DNA of 64,000 bases, from positions 744,001 to 808,000 of the forward strand of contig NZ_AP022600.1 in NCBI RefSeq assembly GCF_010725885.1, written 5' to 3'. A program made the translations under genes and the position numbers. Source of the DNA: Mycolicibacterium tokaiense. GTDB lineage: Bacteria > Actinomycetota > Actinomycetes > Mycobacteriales > Mycobacteriaceae. Below the pieces are notes generated by a model. It searched no databases. It was not told the DNA's origin and was given only the letters and a program-made list of their open reading frames with translations. Shown piece by piece: positions 57,125 to 64,000 of this stretch; positions within the stretch are counted from its first letter, which is position 1; every line of letters starts with the position of its first letter.

Positions 57125-57145
57125 TTTCAGTAACTGAAATAGTTT
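57125..57145 (+). promoter_or_regulatory. MarR operator palindrome and leaderless-type promoter of the MMPL gene
   Basis: TTTCAGTAACTGAAA (57125-57139) has perfect 7-bp arms about a single base. Directly downstream, TAGTTT (57140-57145) is a TANNNT -10 ending five nt before the MMPL ATG. A regulator bound to the palindrome would cover the -35/-10 spacer. Confidence 0.6.
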
Positions 57146-57150
57146 TGAGC

Positions 57151-59139
57151 ATGAGTTGGAACCGATTGGCCGACATGGTGACCGGCCGTCGCTCGTGGAT
57201 CCTCGCCCTCGTCATCGTCGCTCTGTCGGGGCTTCTGATGGGACTGGCCGGCAGTGATGAGTCGGCGGGCCAATCCCCCGTTTCACTGCCCCCCGACGCC
57301 GAAGCAGCGCGAGCAGCGGCCCTGCAGACCGAGTTTCCCGGCGGCGACCAGGCTCCGGCCGTCGTGGTGATCACCCGCACCGACGGCGGCGTCCTCGATC
57401 CCGCCGACCGGGCCGCGTCCGGAGCGAGCATGTTCTCCGAGGACGGCAAAGCCGGGCTGTCGGTGGTCCCGCTGGACGGTGAGCTGTCCGGGTTCGCCCT
57501 CGACGACGCCATCAGCTCGCTGCGGCAGACCACCGCCGAGAATCTGGCGCCGCAGCTGCAAGCCGAGGTCACCGGCGGACCGGCCTTCGGCGCCGACATC
57601 GCCAACGCGTTCTCCGGGGCCAACATCACCCTGCTGGCCGTGACGGCGGCGGTGGTCGCGTTGCTACTCATCCTGACCTACCGGTCGCCGGTGCTGTGGT
57701 TGGTGCCGCTGGCGGTGATCGGCTTCGCCGACAGGTTGGGGTCGGTGGTCGGTGGTCGGGTGACCGCGCTCGCCGGCCTGATCGCCGACGGGTCGACGGC
57801 CGGGATCACCAGTGTGCTGGTGTTCGGGGCCGGCACCAACTACGCGCTGCTGTTGATCTCGCGCTACCGCGAGGAACTGCACCGTGTCACCGATCACCGC
57901 GCGGCGCTGCGCACCGCCGTGCGGACCGCGGGCCCGGCGATCGTCGCGAGCAACGCCACCGTGGTGCTGGCGCTGCTCACCCTGCTGTTCGCGGTGTCGC
58001 CGAGCACCCGCAGCCTGGGACTCCAGGCCGCATCGGGACTGGTTGTCGCAGCGGTGTTCTCACTACTGGTGCTGCCACCGCTGCTGGCGCTGTGCGGGGT
58101 GCGGCTGTTCTGGCCGTTCATCCCGCGCGGCGGCGGCCCGGAACTGGTCGAGTCCGGCGTGTGGCACCGGGTGGCCGCCGGGGTGGCGCGGCGCCCGGTT
58201 GCGGTGCTCACCGCGTCGGTGACCGCACTGGCGGTGCTGGCGTGCGGCCTCATCGGCCTGCACATCGGGCTGTCGCAGACCGAGCAGTTCCGGGTCGAGG
58301 CCGAATCCGTGAGCGGGTTCGAGACCCTGGCCGCACACTTCCCGAGCGGCCTGACCGACCCGGCGACGGTGATCGGCAGCGGCGATCTCAGCGCCGCCAT
58401 CGCGGACACCCCCGGCGTCGTCTCGGTGAACGAGACGGGCCGGTCGGACACCGGCCTCACCCGGTGGTCGGTGGTGTTCGACGCCGCGCCCGCCACCGAC
58501 GAGGCGTTCGACAGTGTTGCCGCTCTGCGCGATTCGGTGCGATCGGTGGATCCCACCGCTGTGGTGGGCGGGTCCGACGCCCAGGCCCTGGATGCTCGCG
58601 ACGCCGCCGTGCGCGACCGGTGGGTGATCATCCCCGCCATCCTGGCCGTCGTCCTGGCAGTCCTGCTGGTCCTGCTGCGTGCGGTGGTGGCCTCGGCGCT
58701 GCTGGTGGGCGTGACCGTGTTGAGTTCCGTTGCCGCCCTGGCTCTCGGCGGCTGGCTCAGCGTGCACGTGTTCGGGTTCCCCGCCCTGGACAACAGCACC
58801 CCGCTGTTCGCCTTCCTGTTCCTGGTGGCGCTGGGCGTGGACTACACCATCTTCCTGGTCACCCGCGCCAAGGAGGAGACGGTGGGACACGGGACCCGCG
58901 CCGGAATCGTGCGGGCGGTGTCCGCCACCGGTGCGGTCATCACCAGCGCAGGCATCGTGCTGGCAGCGGTGTTCTGCGTGCTCGGCGTGCTGCCCCTGAT
59001 CGTCTTGACCCAGCTGGGCATCATCGTCGGACTGGGAATCCTGTTGGACACCTTCGTGGTTCGCACGGTGGTGATCCCGGCCCTGTTCACCCTGATCGGT
59101 CCGCGCATCTGGTGGCCGGCCCGGCTGGACGCCGCCTGA
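57151..59139 (+). CDS. MMPL/RND-family membrane transporter
   Basis: A 662-residue RND transporter with two repeats, each of a helix, an outside domain and five helices. First half: SWILALVIVALSGLLMGLAG, VVALLLILTYRSPVLWLVPL, VLVFGAGTNYALLLISRYREE; second half: FLFLVALGVDYTIFLVTRAKEE. The G-x-D-Y pair of the proton relay is present in the second half but reads GTNY in the first. It is short for mycobacterial MmpL (usually about 950), like MmpL11-type or actinorhodin-type exporters. Probably exports a lipid or drug under control of the adjacent MarR protein. Confidence 0.9.
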   Translation: MSWNRLADMVTGRRSWILALVIVALSGLLMGLAGSDESAGQSPVSLPPDAEAARAAALQTEFPGGDQAPAVVVITRTDGGVLDPADRAASGASMFSEDGKAGLSVVPLDGELSGFALDDAISSLRQTTAENLAPQLQAEVTGGPAFGADIANAFSGANITLLAVTAAVVALLLILTYRSPVLWLVPLAVIGFADRLGSVVGGRVTALAGLIADGSTAGITSVLVFGAGTNYALLLISRYREELHRVTDHRAALRTAVRTAGPAIVASNATVVLALLTLLFAVSPSTRSLGLQAASGLVVAAVFSLLVLPPLLALCGVRLFWPFIPRGGGPELVESGVWHRVAAGVARRPVAVLTASVTALAVLACGLIGLHIGLSQTEQFRVEAESVSGFETLAAHFPSGLTDPATVIGSGDLSAAIADTPGVVSVNETGRSDTGLTRWSVVFDAAPATDEAFDSVAALRDSVRSVDPTAVVGGSDAQALDARDAAVRDRWVIIPAILAVVLAVLLVLLRAVVASALLVGVTVLSSVAALALGGWLSVHVFGFPALDNSTPLFAFLFLVALGVDYTIFLVTRAKEETVGHGTRAGIVRAVSATGAVITSAGIVLAAVFCVLGVLPLIVLTQLGIIVGLGILLDTFVVRTVVIPALFTLIGPRIWWPARLDAA

Positions 59140-59149
59140 GCGGCGCCCG

Positions 59150-59201
59150 AGATAGAGCTCAGTCGACAGACTCGGCGAAATCTGTCGACTGAGTTCTATC
59201 T
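59150..59201. terminator. 21-bp hairpin between convergent MMPL and IclR genes
   Basis: Arms 59150-59170 and 59181-59201 are complementary over 21 bp with a single G-T type mismatch; loop CTCGGCGAAA. It lies exactly between the two convergent stop codons. There is no T-run, but stem length and position make a two-way terminator very likely. Confidence 0.8.
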
Positions 59202-59210
59202 GGAGCTCTG

Positions 59211-59984
59211 TCAGGGCAACTTCTTGGCGATCTCCGCAGCCCCCGCGATCACCTGTGCTCCAGCGTGTTCCAGGCGTTCGGGCGTCAGCCGGTGGGTCAG
59301 GAAGCTGATGCTCAGGGCGTAGCGGGACGGCCCGCCACCGGCCACCGGCACTGCCGCGGCCACGCAGGTCAGCTCCTCGGCGGCTTCCTCCCGGTCCACC
59401 GCGAAGCCCTGCTCACGCACCTCGGCGATCTCGGCGGCCATCTTCTTCATGGTGGTGATGGTGTGCGGCGTCAGCTCCGGCAGACCCGCTGACGCCACGA
59501 TGTCGCGCCAGACACTGTCGGGCATGGTGGCCATCAGGGCCTTGCCCAGCGCCGAGGCGTGCCAGGGGTCTGACTGCCCGACGTTGCTCAGCTTGGTGAC
59601 CGCGCGCCGGCCCTCGACCACTTCGAGGATGACCACGCTGCGGTCCTTGTTCGCGGCGAAGTTCACGGTTTCGTTGAACTCCAGCATCAGCCGCTCCATG
59701 GTGGGTAGCACCGCGTCGGCCGGGACCTGCCCCGAGAAGGCACGCTGCCCCAGCCGGAAGATCTCCCAGCCGAGCCGGTACTGCGCGGTGTTGAACCGCT
59801 CCACATATCCCAACGCAGCCAGGCTGTTCAGGTAGCGCAACACCGTGGCCTCGTTCAGGCTTGTCCGCCTGGCGATCTCGGTCAGATTGCCGTTCTCCGC
59901 ATCGGCGACCGCGCTGAGGATACGGGCTGTGCGCTCCACGCCGATCAGGTTCGACCCCTTCTCGACCTTCGCCTCGTTTTTCAC
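59211..59984 (-). CDS. IclR-family transcriptional regulator
   Basis: A 257-residue regulator with an N-terminal winged helix (GVERTARILSAVADAENGNL, EIARRTSLNEATVLRYLNSL, ALGYVERFNTAQYRLG) and a GAF-like effector domain (MLEFNETVNFAANKDRSVVI, PWHASALGKALMA, GFAVDREEAAEELTCVAAAV). Divergent from the aldolase/dehydrogenase operon. The start codon itself is inside a TTCAC-CCA-GTGAA palindrome, suggesting autoregulation. GTG start. Confidence 0.92.
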   Translation of the reverse strand: MKNEAKVEKGSNLIGVERTARILSAVADAENGNLTEIARRTSLNEATVLRYLNSLAALGYVERFNTAQYRLGWEIFRLGQRAFSGQVPADAVLPTMERLMLEFNETVNFAANKDRSVVILEVVEGRRAVTKLSNVGQSDPWHASALGKALMATMPDSVWRDIVASAGLPELTPHTITTMKKMAAEIAEVREQGFAVDREEAAEELTCVAAAVPVAGGGPSRYALSISFLTHRLTPERLEHAGAQVIAGAAEIAKKLP

Positions 59985-60138
59985 CCAGTGAAGGCTACCA
60001 GCACCCAGCGACAGCCCGGTTTGGTTGCTTCCTCTTGACAGGGCGATGGACGTCTTCTAAATTTTTCATTCAGCGCAGTTGTATTTCACTCAATGAAATC
60101 ACGCGCTTCGCACCGCCGCTTCCCCGAAGGAGAACCCC
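59985..60138. promoter_or_regulatory. IclR control region with TTTCA repeats
   Basis: Sites seen: TTCAC-CCA-GTGAA at 59980-59992 over the regulator start; direct repeats TTTCATTCA (60064-60072) and TTTCACTCA (60084-60092), 20 bp apart; and an ATTTCA-N5-TGAAAT palindrome at 60083-60099. AAGGAGA at 60130-60135 is the ribosome site of the downstream gene. The pattern fits binding of IclR dimers. Confidence 0.5.
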
Positions 60139-61101
60139 ATGTCCCCCGCAGCCGAGCGCCGCACATCCGAAGTGAACGGAGCCGGCATCCTGGCTTCCCA
60201 GGGCCTCTTGTCGGCCGATGACTACACCCTGGCCTCCTCGACCGCCTCGTTCGACGACGGTGGTAAGTACCGGCTGGAAATCTCTGGTGTGGAACGTCTT
60301 TCGACGCTGGAGGTGCTGCTGGACGAAGCCGCCAAGCAGGATGTCTTCATTCACCGCATCATCGCGTTCGGCGGTGGCACCACGCTGTTGAACACCTCCG
60401 AACTGCGCGACGTCGGCACACTCGCCGCGGAGAACGGCATCGAGCTGATCGCCGTCCCCGGCCCGCGAACGGGTTGGGACACCGGCCGTCAGGCGCTGAG
60501 CACCGAAGGCCAGGCCGGCGGGCGTCGCGTCCGGGGCCTGGACAACATCCGCTATCTGCTCGACGATTACCTGCGCATCTTCTCCACCGGTATCCGCGGT
60601 GTGCTGGTCTGGGACGAAGGGGTGCTCGACATCCTCAACAAGGCCCGCGATGCCGGCCACATTCCCGCTGACGCGAAGTTCAAGATCTCCGTCTACGCCG
60701 GCCACGCCAACCCCGCCTCGATCAAGATCCTGCAGGAACTCGGCGCCGACAGCGTGAACCCGGTGGGCGACCTGAGCCGGCCCATGCTGGGCGCCATCCG
60801 CCGCAATGTCGATGTGCCTCTTGATGTCTGGGCCGAGACCTTCGAATCGTTCGGCGGGATGAACCGGCTCTGGGAAGCCGGCGACATCGCCCGCGTCGCC
60901 GGGCCGGTCTACTTCAAGATCGAGCCGGGCGAGTCCGAGGCCGTGATGTACAACGGCTGGGTCCGGCCCGAGTTCCACGAGGAACTCATCCGCCACAAGG
61001 TGCGGCACGCGGCCATCCTCAACGAGCTGGTCGCCACCAGCACCCCCGACGTGGCCGTGTCACCCCGGCCCCGGCTGGCCGCTACGGCGCTGACGAACTG
61101 A
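60139..61101 (+). CDS. TIM-barrel-like conserved protein of unknown function in an aldolase operon
   Basis: A 320-residue cytoplasmic protein I cannot name with certainty. Strand/helix alternation such as [80 protein letters not shown] and [15 protein letters not shown] suggests a TIM barrel, and the overall style recalls the peptidase U32 group, although its Cys signature is absent. Good ribosome site AAGGAGA. First gene of the operon with acylating dehydrogenase and HOA-type aldolase, 8 nt before the next, so a role in making or presenting their substrate is likely. Confidence 0.7.
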   Translation: MSPAAERRTSEVNGAGILASQGLLSADDYTLASSTASFDDGGKYRLEISGVERLSTLEVLLDEAAKQDVFIHRIIAFGGGTTLLNTSELRDVGTLAAENGIELIAVPGPRTGWDTGRQALSTEGQAGGRRVRGLDNIRYLLDDYLRIFSTGIRGVLVWDEGVLDILNKARDAGHIPADAKFKISVYAGHANPASIKILQELGADSVNPVGDLSRPMLGAIRRNVDVPLDVWAETFESFGGMNRLWEAGDIARVAGPVYFKIEPGESEAVMYNGWVRPEFHEELIRHKVRHAAILNELVATSTPDVAVSPRPRLAATALTN

Positions 61102-61109
61102 CGTCACGG

Positions 61110-62060
61110 ATGCACACCACGCGAAGGCGCCCCGCGGCCGCGGTCATCGGCTCGGGGAACATCGGGACCGACCTGATGTACAAGCTGCGACGGTCGGAGG
61201 TGCTCGACATCGCGGCCATGGTCGGGATCGACCCGCGCAGTGACGGTTTGGCCCGCGCGGCGGGCCTGGACGTGGCGATCACCGCTGACGGTGTGGAAGG
61301 GCTGCTGGCGATGAGCGTCTTCGATGACGTCGACGTCGTATTCGACGCCACCAGCGCCTACGCCCACCGCCACAACGACGCCCGGCTGGAACCCACCGGC
61401 CGGCTCGTCGTGGACCTGACCCCTGCGGCCATCGGCCCGTACGTGGTGCCGGCGGTCAACTTGTCCGGATTGGCCGGCCGGCGCAATCTGAACATGGTGA
61501 CCTGCGGCGGCCAGGCGACGGTGCCCATCGTCGCCGCCCTGTCGCGGGTCACCCGGGTGCACTACACCGAGATCGTCGCGTCCATCTCGTCGCGGTCGGC
61601 AGGCCCCGGCACCCGGGCCAACATCGACGAGTTCACCCAGACCACCTCGCGCGCACTGGAAACGGTGGGCGGCGCCGCCCGCGGCAAGGCGATCATCGTG
61701 CTGAACCCGGCCGAACCGCCGATGATCATGCGCGACACCGTGGCCGCGCTGGTGGCGAGTGTGGACCAGGCCACCATCAGCGCGGCGGTGGCCGCGATGG
61801 TGCACGACGTCGCTCACTACGTCCCCGGTTACCGGCTGCGTCAGGACGTCCAGTTCTCCACCGTCACGGCAGCTGATCCGCGCAGAAGACTTGTCCCCGA
61901 AGCGCATCGGACAGCCGATCTCACCCACGTGACGGTGTTCCTGGAGGTGGAGGGAGCCGGCGACTACCTGCCGCCTTACGCCGGCAACCTCGACATCATG
62001 ACGGCGGCTGCGGTCCGGGTGGCCGAGCACGCAGTCTCCGGTGCGGGGGTGACGATGTGA
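61110..62060 (+). CDS. acetaldehyde dehydrogenase (acylating), DmpF/MhpF family
   Basis: A 316-residue enzyme that oxidises an aldehyde to acyl-CoA with NAD. Marks: [17 protein letters not shown] (Rossmann), [49 protein letters not shown], catalytic Cys in [30 protein letters not shown] and [10 protein letters not shown]. It works in a complex with the aldolase encoded next, to which it is coupled (GTGA overlap), so the aldehyde is channelled. Confidence 0.95.
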   Translation: MHTTRRRPAAAVIGSGNIGTDLMYKLRRSEVLDIAAMVGIDPRSDGLARAAGLDVAITADGVEGLLAMSVFDDVDVVFDATSAYAHRHNDARLEPTGRLVVDLTPAAIGPYVVPAVNLSGLAGRRNLNMVTCGGQATVPIVAALSRVTRVHYTEIVASISSRSAGPGTRANIDEFTQTTSRALETVGGAARGKAIIVLNPAEPPMIMRDTVAALVASVDQATISAAVAAMVHDVAHYVPGYRLRQDVQFSTVTAADPRRRLVPEAHRTADLTHVTVFLEVEGAGDYLPPYAGNLDIMTAAAVRVAEHAVSGAGVTM

Positions 62061-63061
62061 AAGACGGCCTCTACATCCAGGACGTGACCCTGCGCGACGG
62101 GATGCACGCGATCGGGCACTCGTTCACCCTCGACGACGTGCGACGGATCGCCCGGGCACTCGACCAGGCCGGCGTCACCGCCATCGAAGTGGCCCACGGT
62201 GACGGTCTGGCCGGCGGCAGCCTGACCTACGGAGCCGGCGCCCACAGCGACACCGAATGGATCAGCGCCGCCGCGGAGGTCATCGACAACGCCCGCCTGA
62301 CCACCCTGCTGCTGCCCGGTATCGGCACCGTCGACGACCTGCGCGCCGCCGTGGATCTCGGCGTCACGTCGGTGCGGATCGCCACCCACTGCACCGAGGC
62401 CGACATCGCCCGCCAGCACATCGGCACCGCAGTCGACCTGGGCCTCGACGTGGCCGGCTTTCTGATGATGGCGCATCTGACGGATCCGGAAACGCTGGCG
62501 GCGCAGGCGAAGATCATGGAAGACGCCGGGGCGCACTGTGTGTATGTCACCGACTCCGGCGGCCGGCTCACCATGGCCGGTGTGCGCGACCGGGTGCAGG
62601 CCTACCGCGCCGCACTCGACCCGAGCACCACCATCGGGGTGCACGCGCACCACAACCTGGCTCTGGGCGTGGCCAATTCGATCACCGCCGTCGAGCAGGG
62701 TGCCCATCGGGTCGATGCGTCCCTGACCGGGCTGGGCGCCGGGGCGGGCAACTGCCCGTTGGAGGCGTTCATCGCAGTGGCCGAACTCAACGGCTGGCTG
62801 CACGGGTGCGATCTGTTCGCCCTGATGGACGCGGCCGACGACCTGGTGCGCCCGCTGCACCAGCGCCCGGTGCGGGTGGATCGCGAGACCCTCACGCTGG
62901 GCTATGCCGGGGTGTACTCGAGCTTCCTGCTGCACGCCGAACGGGTTGCCGTCGACATCGGTGTCGACACCCGGGACCTGCTGGTCGAGGCCGGCCGCCG
63001 CGCGATGGTGGGCGGCCAGGAAGACCTGCTCACCGATCTCGCGCTGGACATGAGGAGGTGA
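62057..63061 (+). CDS. 4-hydroxy-2-oxovalerate aldolase (DmpG/MhpE family)
   Basis: A 334-residue HMGL-like TIM barrel with metal site [17 protein letters not shown] and [41 protein letters not shown] and [17 protein letters not shown]; a C-terminal communication domain follows. It cleaves 4-hydroxy-2-oxo acids to pyruvate and an aldehyde that passes to the DmpF-like partner. No hydratase or decarboxylase gene of a classical meta-cleavage pathway is next to it, so the source of the hydroxy-oxo acid is unusual. GTG start. Confidence 0.95.
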   Translation: MKDGLYIQDVTLRDGMHAIGHSFTLDDVRRIARALDQAGVTAIEVAHGDGLAGGSLTYGAGAHSDTEWISAAAEVIDNARLTTLLLPGIGTVDDLRAAVDLGVTSVRIATHCTEADIARQHIGTAVDLGLDVAGFLMMAHLTDPETLAAQAKIMEDAGAHCVYVTDSGGRLTMAGVRDRVQAYRAALDPSTTIGVHAHHNLALGVANSITAVEQGAHRVDASLTGLGAGAGNCPLEAFIAVAELNGWLHGCDLFALMDAADDLVRPLHQRPVRVDRETLTLGYAGVYSSFLLHAERVAVDIGVDTRDLLVEAGRRAMVGGQEDLLTDLALDMRR

Positions 63062-63171
63062 AGAGTCGCTTTCTCCACCGTGCTCAGCGATCGGTCGCCG
63101 GGCACCTGGAAACGGATCCAACGCGGATCCGCCCCCCTACGATCGTCCCAAGCCACGAGAGATGAAACACC

Positions 63172-64000
63172 ATGGAGAACGTCACCGCACCTGTGCCTTC
63201 CCGACGGCCGACCACGACGGCGCCCGTCACTCCCGCCGAACCCGGCGGGCGCCGTAACCACGGCCTGAAAGAGAACACCCTGGGTGTTCCGAGCATCTTC
63301 TTCTACATCATCGCCGCCGCATCCCCGCTGACCGTGGTGGTGGCGCTGTTCCCCATCATCATCGGCGCCGGCAACGGCGTCGGCATGCCCGGTGCCTTCG
63401 TCATCGCGGCGGTGGTGCTGATGATCTTCGCCGTCGGTTACGTGGCGATGAGCCGCCATGTCACCAACGCCGGCGCCTTCTACGCTTACGTCACGCTGGG
63501 GCTCGGCCGCGTTGCCGGCCTCGGATCGGCGTCGCTGGCCATCTTCGCCTACAACGCGATCCAGGCCGGTCTCTACGGCGGGTTCGGGTACTACGCAGCC
63601 GAACTGCTCAATCCGGCCCTGGGCATCAGCCTGCCGTGGTGGGTGTACGCCTTTGTCGGGCTGCTGCTGTGTCTGGGCCTGGGCGTGCAGGGCGTGCATT
63701 CGGGCGCCCGCGTACTCGGGGTGTTCATGACCCTCGAAGTCCTCATGATCACCGTCCTGAGCGTCTTCAGCCTGTTCGGCGATGCGGTTCCGGTCTCGGA
63801 GTTCAGTTTCGAGCCCTTCAACCCGAGTGTGGTGCTGGCCGGCGCCCTCGGAGTGGCGTTGATGTTCGCCCACGCGTCCTTCATCGGTTTCGAGGGTTCG
63901 GCCATCTACGGTGAGGAAGCCCGCGACCCGGCGCGGACCATCCCCCGGGCGACCTACCTGTCCATCGCGTTCATGGGCGTGCTCTACGCCGTGTCGGGCT
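63172..64000 (+). CDS. APC-family amino acid permease, N-terminal part
   Basis: 276 codons are in the window and the frame stays open at the right edge. After a 30-residue Pro/Arg-rich cytoplasmic leader, helices follow: SIFFYIIAAASPLTVVVALF, GAFVIAAVVLMIFAVGYVAM, and later a signature like that of APC transporters, ASFIGFEGSAIYGEEARDPA and TIPRATYLS. GAGATGA lies before the ATG. It is 110 nt after the aldolase gene and in the same direction, so it probably imports the substrate of the operon, likely an amino acid or amine. Confidence 0.87.
   Translation, partial: MENVTAPVPSRRPTTTAPVTPAEPGGRRNHGLKENTLGVPSIFFYIIAAASPLTVVVALFPIIIGAGNGVGMPGAFVIAAVVLMIFAVGYVAMSRHVTNAGAFYAYVTLGLGRVAGLGSASLAIFAYNAIQAGLYGGFGYYAAELLNPALGISLPWWVYAFVGLLLCLGLGVQGVHSGARVLGVFMTLEVLMITVLSVFSLFGDAVPVSEFSFEPFNPSVVLAGALGVALMFAHASFIGFEGSAIYGEEARDPARTIPRATYLSIAFMGVLYAVSG

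Noticed and set aside
60139..61101. Calling the first IclR-operon gene a U32 peptidase
   Set aside because: General TIM-barrel style is similar, but the family Cys-containing signature is absent.

Overview
The window is very GC-rich, gene-dense DNA from an actinobacterium, almost certainly a fast-growing, environmental Mycolicibacterium/Mycobacterium. The main evidence is a core gene order that I recall from the M. tuberculosis Rv0386-Rv0418 region: LuxR-type regulator / metZ / rhodanese / purT, then MBL-fold protein / fgd1 / pta / ackA / pknG / glnH / glnX / mutT3 / thiE / thiO-thiS-thiG / lpqL. F420-dependent glucose-6-phosphate dehydrogenase and a rubredoxin-kinase-TPR PknG are strong lineage markers. 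I see no rRNA, tRNA, CRISPR array or insertion sequence.

Layout. (1) 1-7.3 kb: a minus-strand catabolic operon with a polar amino-acid ABC importer, N-acyl-D-amino-acid deacylase, enolase-superfamily enzyme, KDPG-type aldolase and the first codons of a PfkB sugar kinase, divergent from a GntR regulator. (2) 7.3-10 kb: a TetR regulator divergent from an alpha/beta hydrolase and an APC permease. (3) 10-18.4 kb: a GntR regulator, split transketolase and MHS-type transporter, divergent from a TIM-barrel isomerase, SDR and NCS2 permease, with an esterase and a collapsed epimerase gene behind. (4) 18.4-27.2 kb: two M28 lipoprotein peptidases (one is LpqL), an ABC-2 exporter, an SGNH hydrolase and thiG-thiS-thiO under a TPP riboswitch, with divergent thiE and then mutT3. 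(5) 27.4-35.4 kb: glnX-glnH-pknG, convergent with pta-ackA. (6) 35.4-44.2 kb: a block of five plus-strand genes lying between pta and fgd1, which are neighbours in M. tuberculosis: two paralogous polytopic proteins of unknown family, a cellulose-synthase-like GT2, a BcsB-like protein and a GT-C glycosyltransferase. (7) 44.1-57 kb: fgd1, MBL protein, LLM oxidoreductase, GNAT, SDR, the large LuxR regulator, metZ, rhodanese, purT and a CPA1 antiporter. (8) 56.6-64 kb: a MarR/MMPL pair, then an IclR-controlled operon with acylating aldehyde dehydrogenase, 4-hydroxy-2-oxoacid aldolase, a TIM-barrel-like protein and an APC permease that runs off the window.

The best candidate for an undescribed system is the 8.7 kb polysaccharide block (6). 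It has a long leader, a canonical CRP-type palindrome between it and pta, its own internal promoter, and a last gene that reads about 100 bp into the antisense of fgd1. Two catabolic modules (regions 1 and 3) and the IclR-linked aldolase module (region 8) also look like uncharacterised pathways. Short palindromes that could be operators lie beside most of the local regulators. Three convergent gene pairs carry both stop codons inside one short palindrome.

All functions are read from motifs and remembered family features. No database search was run.
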